Source of the DNA: Streptomyces lavendofoliae
GTDB taxonomy: Bacteria > Actinomycetota > Actinomycetes > Streptomycetales > Streptomycetaceae
Direction: 5' to 3'
NCBI RefSeq assembly: GCF_014649735.1
Contig: NZ_BMTP01000014.1
Span: forward strand, 183,214 to 247,213
DNA: 64,000 nucleotides
In this document: one piece after another, positions 60,240-64,000 of the stretch
Numbering within the stretch: the first letter of the stretch is position 1
Layout of the letters: each line of letters opens with the position of its first letter
Position numbers and translations under genes: made by a program
Notes under the pieces: generated by a model
Database searches by the model: none
What the model was told of the DNA's origin: nothing
What the model saw: only the letters and a program-made list of their open reading frames with translations

Positions 60240-61520
60240 ATGGACACCACAGGTTCTGCGGCCAACGGCGGTCTGCACCTGACACCTTTCCGTGGATTGC
60301 GCTATGTCCCGGAACGGGTCGGGAGCCTTGCCGCGGTGACCTCTCCCCCGTACGACGTCGTCGTACGCCCCGACGGCGTGCACCACCTGCAGTCGGCCGA
60401 CCCGCACAACATCGTGCGGCTGATCCTGCCGCAGGCCGCCACCAAGGAGGCCCGCCACCGTCAGGCGGCGGACACCCTCAGCGCCTGGCTCTCCGACGGC
60501 GTCCTCGCGGCGGACGCCGAGCCGGCGCTCTACGTGTACGAGCAGCGCAAGGGCGACATGCTCCAGCGGGGCCTCATCGGCGCCCTGGAACTCACCACTC
60601 CTGCCGAGGGCATCGTCCTGCCCCACGAGGACGTCATACCCCACGTCGTCGAGGACCGCGCCTCCCTGATGCGCACCACCGCCGCCAACCTGGACCCGCT
60701 GCTCCTCACCTACCGGGGCAACGGCACCGCGACCGGCGCGACCGCCGTCATCGAGCGCACCGTGGGGCGCGCGCCGCTCCTGTCCACCACCACCGAGGAC
60801 GGCATGAGCCACCGGCTGTGGTCCGTCACCGACCCGGCCGCGCTGGCCGAGGTCGCCGACGACCTGGGCCGCCACCAGGCGCTCATCGCCGACGGTCACC
60901 ACCGCTGGGCCACCTACCTGCGCCTGCGCGAGGAGCACCCCGCGCCGGGCCCCTGGAACTACGGGCTCGTGCTGCTGATCGACACGGCCCGCTACCCGCT
61001 CCAGGTCAAGGCCATCCACCGGCTCCTCAACCATCTCCCGGTCGCCGACGCGCTCGCCGCGCTCGGCGACGGCTTCCGCGTCCGCCCCGTCGACGGCCCC
61101 CTCCCCGCCGCCCTGGACGCCCTCGGCGCCGCCGCATCGGAGGGCAACGCGTTCGTCCTCGCCGGCGACGGCCGCTTCCACCTCGTCGACCGCCCGTCCC
61201 CGGACCTCGTGGCCCGTACGGTCCCGGCCGACCGCCCGGAAGCGTGGCGCACCCTGGACGCGACCGTGCTGCACGCGACCCTGATCGACCACGTCTGGCA
61301 CGTCCCGGACACCCCCGAGGGCATCACCTACATCCACGACGCCCAAGCCGCCGTCGCCCAGGCCGAACGGCGGGGCGGCACCGCCGTCCTGATGCACCCG
61401 GTACGGGAGGACGTGGTCCGCGACCTCGCCCGCCAGGGCGTCACCATGCCCCGCAAGTCGACGTCCTTCGGGCCGAAGCCCGCGACGGGCCTGGTCCTGC
61501 GCAGCCTCGACGTCGGCTGA
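60240..61520 (+). CDS. DUF1015 family protein
   Basis: A 426-residue protein of the DUF1015 family: LTPFRGLRYVPERVGSLAAVTSPPYDVV, SADPHNIVRLILP, LYVYEQ, LPHEDVIPHVVEDRASLM and IADGHHRWATYL, the most conserved block. It is found across bacteria and some archaea; archaeal relatives include a serine kinase-like enzyme, but the bacterial reaction is unknown. No transmembrane or signal segment. It ends in a strong bidirectional terminator. Confidence 0.92.
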   Translation: MDTTGSAANGGLHLTPFRGLRYVPERVGSLAAVTSPPYDVVVRPDGVHHLQSADPHNIVRLILPQAATKEARHRQAADTLSAWLSDGVLAADAEPALYVYEQRKGDMLQRGLIGALELTTPAEGIVLPHEDVIPHVVEDRASLMRTTAANLDPLLLTYRGNGTATGATAVIERTVGRAPLLSTTTEDGMSHRLWSVTDPAALAEVADDLGRHQALIADGHHRWATYLRLREEHPAPGPWNYGLVLLIDTARYPLQVKAIHRLLNHLPVADALAALGDGFRVRPVDGPLPAALDALGAAASEGNAFVLAGDGRFHLVDRPSPDLVARTVPADRPEAWRTLDATVLHATLIDHVWHVPDTPEGITYIHDAQAAVAQAERRGGTAVLMHPVREDVVRDLARQGVTMPRKSTSFGPKPATGLVLRSLDVG

Positions 61521-61537
61521 CCACGGCTCCCGGACAT

Positions 61538-61578
61538 ACGAGAGGGACGGCATCCACCAGGGATGCCGCCCCTCTCGT
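61538..61578. terminator. Bidirectional terminator hairpin
   Basis: ACGAGAGGGACGGCATCC pairs with GGATGCCGCCCCTCTCGT (one mismatch) around a short loop, between the DUF1015 gene and the convergent repeat/TPR gene. Confidence 0.88.
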
Positions 61579-61583
61579 CGTAC

Positions 61584-63593
61584 TCAGTCCCGCGGCTCGT
61601 CGTCCGCTTCGGCTTCCTCGTCGTGCTCCTCCGCCGCGGCGTCGACGAACTCGACACCGTCCAGCTCGGCGAGCCGGTCGGAGGCATCGGTCGAGCCGTC
61701 CTTGTCGGCCTCCAGCGCCTTGGCGAACCACTCACGCGCCTCGTCCTCGCGCCCCGCCTCCAGCAGCGCGTCGGCGTACGCGTACCGCAGGCGCGCCGTC
61801 CACGGCTGGACGGAGTTGGACGCCAGCTCCGGGCTCTGCAGGGTCACGATGGCGGCGTCCAGCTGCCCCATGTCCCTGCGCGCCCCGGCGGCGACCAGCC
61901 GCATCTCGACCTGTCCGGCCTTGTCGAGCTTCTGCACCTCGGGCTCACCGGCCATGGCCATCGCCCGCTCCGGCCGGCCCAGGCCGCGCTCGCAGTCGGC
62001 CATCACGGGCCACAGCTCCACGCTGCCGGTCATACGCCGGGCCGCCCGGAACTCGGCGAGCGCCTCGGCGTACTTCTGCGTCGCGTACGCGGCGAAGCCC
62101 GCCGCCTCCCGCACGGCCGCCACACGCGAGGCCAGCCGCAGCGCGATCCGCGAGTACGCGTACGCCTTCTCCGGGTCCTCGTCGATGAGGTTGGCGACCA
62201 TCACCAGGTTCTTGGCGACGTCCTCGGCCAGCGTCTTGGGCAGGCTCATCAGCTCCTGCCGCACGTCCTTGTCGATCTCGTCACCGGTGACGTCCGCCGG
62301 GATGGGCAGCCGCTTGATCGGCTCCCGGTCCCGGTCACGCCGGTCGCGGTCGTCGCGGCGGAACCCGCCGCGGTCGTCACGCCGGTCGTCACGCCCCCGG
62401 TACCCGCCCCGGTCCCGGTCATCGCGCCGCGGCCCACGCGGCCGGTCGTCGCGGCGGTCGTCGCGTCGGAACCCACCGCGGTCGTCACGACCACGGTCGT
62501 CCCGGCGAGGCGCGCGGTCGTCGCGCGGGAACGCGGCCCGGTCGTCCCGGCGGTCCTCACGAGGGCGGTAACCGCCCCGGTCGTCGCGCGGGAAGCCACC
62601 ACGGTCGTCGCGGCGGTCGTCACGGTTGTCGTCACGGCGGAACCCACCACGGTCGTCACGACCACGGTCGTCCCGACGGGGCGCGCGGTCGTCACGGTCC
62701 CGGTTGAACGCCGGCCGCTCATCACGACGGTCGTCACGACGGAACCCACCGCGATCGTCACGACCACGGTCGTCCCGACGGGGCGCGCGGTCGTCACGGT
62801 CCCGGTTGAACGCCGGCCGCTCATCCCGGCGGTCGTCACGGCGGAAGCCGCCACCACCACCGCCACGGTTGTCATCACGGCGGAACCCACCACGGTCGTC
62901 ACGACCACGGTCGTCCCGGCGAGGCGCGCGGTCGTCACGGTCCCGGTTGAACGCCGGCCGCTCATCACGACGGTCGTCACGGCGGAAGCCGCCACCACCA
63001 CCGCCGCCGCGGTTGTCATCACGGCGGAACCCACCGCGGTCGTCCCGACGGGGCGCGCGGTCGTCACGGTCCCGGTTGAACGCCGGCCGCTCATCACGAC
63101 GGAACCCACCGCGATCGTCACGACCACGGTCGTCCCGGCGGTCGTCGCGGCGGAAGCCGCCACCAGCGCCGCCACGGTTGTCATCACGACGGAACCCACC
63201 ACGGTCGTCACGACCACGGTCGTCGCGGCGGAAGCCGCCACCACCACCGGCGCCGCCCGTCACGGGCCGTCCGCCCCGGTCATCACGGCGGAAGCCGCCG
63301 CCACCGCCCCGGTTGTCGTCACGGCGCGGGGCTCGGTCATCACGGCGGAAAGCCGGCCGGTCGTCCCGGCGGTCGTCGCGCCGAAAACCGCCGCTGCCAC
63401 CGGCCGGGGGACGCCCACCGCGGTCGTCACGACCACGATCGTCCCTGCGATCGTCCCGGCGGTCGTCGCGCCGGAAGCCGCCACCACCGCCACGGTTGTC
63501 GTCACGGCGCGGGCCGCGGAAGCCGCCCCGCTCACCGTCGTCCTTGCGACGCGGTTCGCGCTCCGGACGATCGTCGGAGGAGTTGGTGGACAT
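61584..63593 (-). CDS. TPR protein with long FRRDD/RGG-like repeat region
   Basis: A 669-residue protein in two parts. Residues about 10-425 are low-complexity repeats of RRDDRGRDDRGGFRRDD, GGGGGFRRDD and ERPAFNRDRDDRAP, strongly charged with alternating Arg and Asp, plus Gly and Phe. Residues about 430-669 are a helical TPR-like domain (LAEDVAKNLVMVANLIDEDPEKAYAYSRIALRLA) ending in an acidic tail. The repeats resemble RGG/FG RNA-binding, phase-separating regions of other proteins. It lies immediately downstream of an rRNA operon. Translation start is ATG 63593 with GGAGC 7 nt upstream. The role is unknown. Confidence 0.85.
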   Translation of the reverse strand: MSTNSSDDRPEREPRRKDDGERGGFRGPRRDDNRGGGGGFRRDDRRDDRRDDRGRDDRGGRPPAGGSGGFRRDDRRDDRPAFRRDDRAPRRDDNRGGGGGFRRDDRGGRPVTGGAGGGGGFRRDDRGRDDRGGFRRDDNRGGAGGGFRRDDRRDDRGRDDRGGFRRDERPAFNRDRDDRAPRRDDRGGFRRDDNRGGGGGGGFRRDDRRDERPAFNRDRDDRAPRRDDRGRDDRGGFRRDDNRGGGGGGFRRDDRRDERPAFNRDRDDRAPRRDDRGRDDRGGFRRDDRRDERPAFNRDRDDRAPRRDDRGRDDRGGFRRDDNRDDRRDDRGGFPRDDRGGYRPREDRRDDRAAFPRDDRAPRRDDRGRDDRGGFRRDDRRDDRPRGPRRDDRDRGGYRGRDDRRDDRGGFRRDDRDRRDRDREPIKRLPIPADVTGDEIDKDVRQELMSLPKTLAEDVAKNLVMVANLIDEDPEKAYAYSRIALRLASRVAAVREAAGFAAYATQKYAEALAEFRAARRMTGSVELWPVMADCERGLGRPERAMAMAGEPEVQKLDKAGQVEMRLVAAGARRDMGQLDAAIVTLQSPELASNSVQPWTARLRYAYADALLEAGREDEAREWFAKALEADKDGSTDASDRLAELDGVEFVDAAAEEHDEEAEADDEPRD
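62330..63560. repeat. Coding tandem repeats of the FRRDD protein
   Basis: Higher-order repeats, about 100-200 bp long (for example the ERPAFNRDRDDRAP-RRDDRG-RDDRGGFRRDD block, repeated four times between about 62640 and 63130), built from 15-27 bp units. Prone to length change and assembly collapse; verify with long reads. Confidence 0.85.
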
Positions 63594-63681
63594 GGGCAAA
63601 GCTCCTGTCTTCGGGTACCGCAGTCATTCTCGCGCAGTCGGCTGACCGACGCGCTCCGAGAAAAAGATCAAGCAAAAGAAA

Positions 63682-63725
63682 AAGGACCCTTGGTCCCAGC
63701 ATGAACGCTGGGACCAAGGGTCCTT
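63682..63725 (-). terminator. rRNA operon terminator
   Basis: A perfect 19-bp stem AAGGACCCTTGGTCCCAGC / GCTGGGACCAAGGGTCCTT with an ATGAAC loop, 8 nt after the 5S 3' end and followed on the minus strand by a T-rich run (TTTTTCTTTTGCTTGATC), a standard intrinsic terminator. Confidence 0.95.
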
Positions 63726-63733
63726 CAAAGATT

Positions 63734-63852
63734 GTTCGGCGGCGTCCTACTCTCCCACAGGGTCCCCCCTGCAGTACCATCGGCGCTGAAAGGCTTAGCT
63801 TCCGGGTTCGGAATGTAACCGGGCGTTTCCCTAACGCTATGACCACCGAAAC
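63734..63852 (-). rRNA. rrf: 5S ribosomal RNA
   Basis: About 119 nt on the minus strand, beginning GTTTCGGTGGTCATAGCG and ending GGACGCCGCCGAAC, with complementary ends and the conserved CCGAAC loop; this matches Streptomyces 5S rRNA. Confidence 0.96.
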
Positions 63853-63960
63853 CCTATCGGGTTCTAGCGAACAAGCACACTTTTCAATTAAGTAAGTGGA
63901 ACTGGTTCAACCGGTGCGACTGTTCGCAACCCGGGAACCACACAGTGGACGCGAGCAACT

Positions 63961-64000
63961 GAGGACAAGCCCTCGGCCTATTAGTACCGGTCAACTCCAC
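63961..64000 (-). rRNA. rrl: 23S ribosomal RNA, 3' end only
   Basis: The minus strand reads GTTGACCGGTACTAATAGGCC then GAGGGCTTGTCCTC, the conserved 3' terminus of actinobacterial 23S rRNA. The rest lies beyond the window. The exact 3' end is uncertain by a few nt. The 108-nt spacer to 5S (63853-63960) has no tRNA. Confidence 0.9.

Noticed and set aside
62330..63560. Regular repeat array resembling a CRISPR
   Set aside because: Repeats are in-frame coding units of variable size without constant-length spacers or cas genes; they encode FRRDD blocks.
61563..63704. Plus-strand open frame of Val/Thr/Pro repeats opposite the FRRDD protein
   Set aside because: It is the antisense image of the repeat region; the minus-strand frame has a start, a ribosome-binding site and a terminal TPR domain.

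Overview
The window is chromosomal DNA from a Streptomyces-type actinomycete. It is very GC-rich, has dense operons joined by 1-4 nt start/stop overlaps, and uses many GTG starts (one TTG). It carries a streptogrisin B-like protease, a SepF-like protein, a DmdR-type iron box and an actinobacterial 5S rRNA. The housekeeping order sflA ... der-plsC-cmk-tyrA-aroH ... rluB-scpB-scpA-parA-like, ald, pyrG ... recN-nadK-tlyA, followed by an rRNA operon, is the arrangement I know from the Streptomyces chromosome core (sflA is SCO1749 in S. coelicolor). No phage, insertion sequence, CRISPR array, tRNA or large biosynthetic cluster was seen.

Left end (1-11 kb): a RiPP pair (FxsA-type precursor ending in FNSAL, plus the N-terminus of its radical SAM maturase, cut by the window edge) lies next to a convergent SLATT membrane protein / SLOG protein pair. 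Then come a streptogrisin B-like secreted protease, a gene-free and extremely GC-rich kilobase, a DUF5685 protein with a cysteine-rich tail, SflA, a glutaryl-CoA dehydrogenase-like enzyme with a palindromic operator candidate, a 14-TM efflux pump, a variant PAP2 phosphatase and an I78 protease-inhibitor homologue.

11-22 kb: a WYL regulator, a glycosyltransferase coupled to an unknown protein, and a branched-chain amino acid-type ABC system. Its two permeases and first ATPase are fused into one 911-residue polypeptide, and its second ATPase has Arg for the Walker A Lys. A secreted Rpf/LysM muralytic enzyme overlaps that ATPase gene tail to tail.

22-43 kb: Der, acyltransferase, CMP kinase, prephenate dehydrogenase and chorismate mutase; a Rieske Tat lipoprotein; then an ADP-ribose/RNA-repair-flavoured locus (NrtR-like Nudix, ADP-ribosylglycohydrolase and two RlaP-type nucleotidyltransferases) with a palindrome over its promoter. 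Next is the condensin/partition operon (ParA-like, ribbon-helix-helix-like protein, ScpA, ScpB, RluB), alanine dehydrogenase, a STAND/TPR protein, ADP-ribose pyrophosphatase and CTP synthase.

43-64 kb: a GH15 glucosidase; an amine oxidase, amino-acid permease and PucR regulator set; a glycosyltransferase and MraY-like membrane protein beside recN-nadK-tlyA; an iron-box-controlled siderophore ABC importer; HAD and DUF1015 proteins; a TPR protein with about 400 residues of FRRDD/RGG-like repeats; and the 3' end of an rRNA operon (5S and the tail of 23S) on the minus strand.
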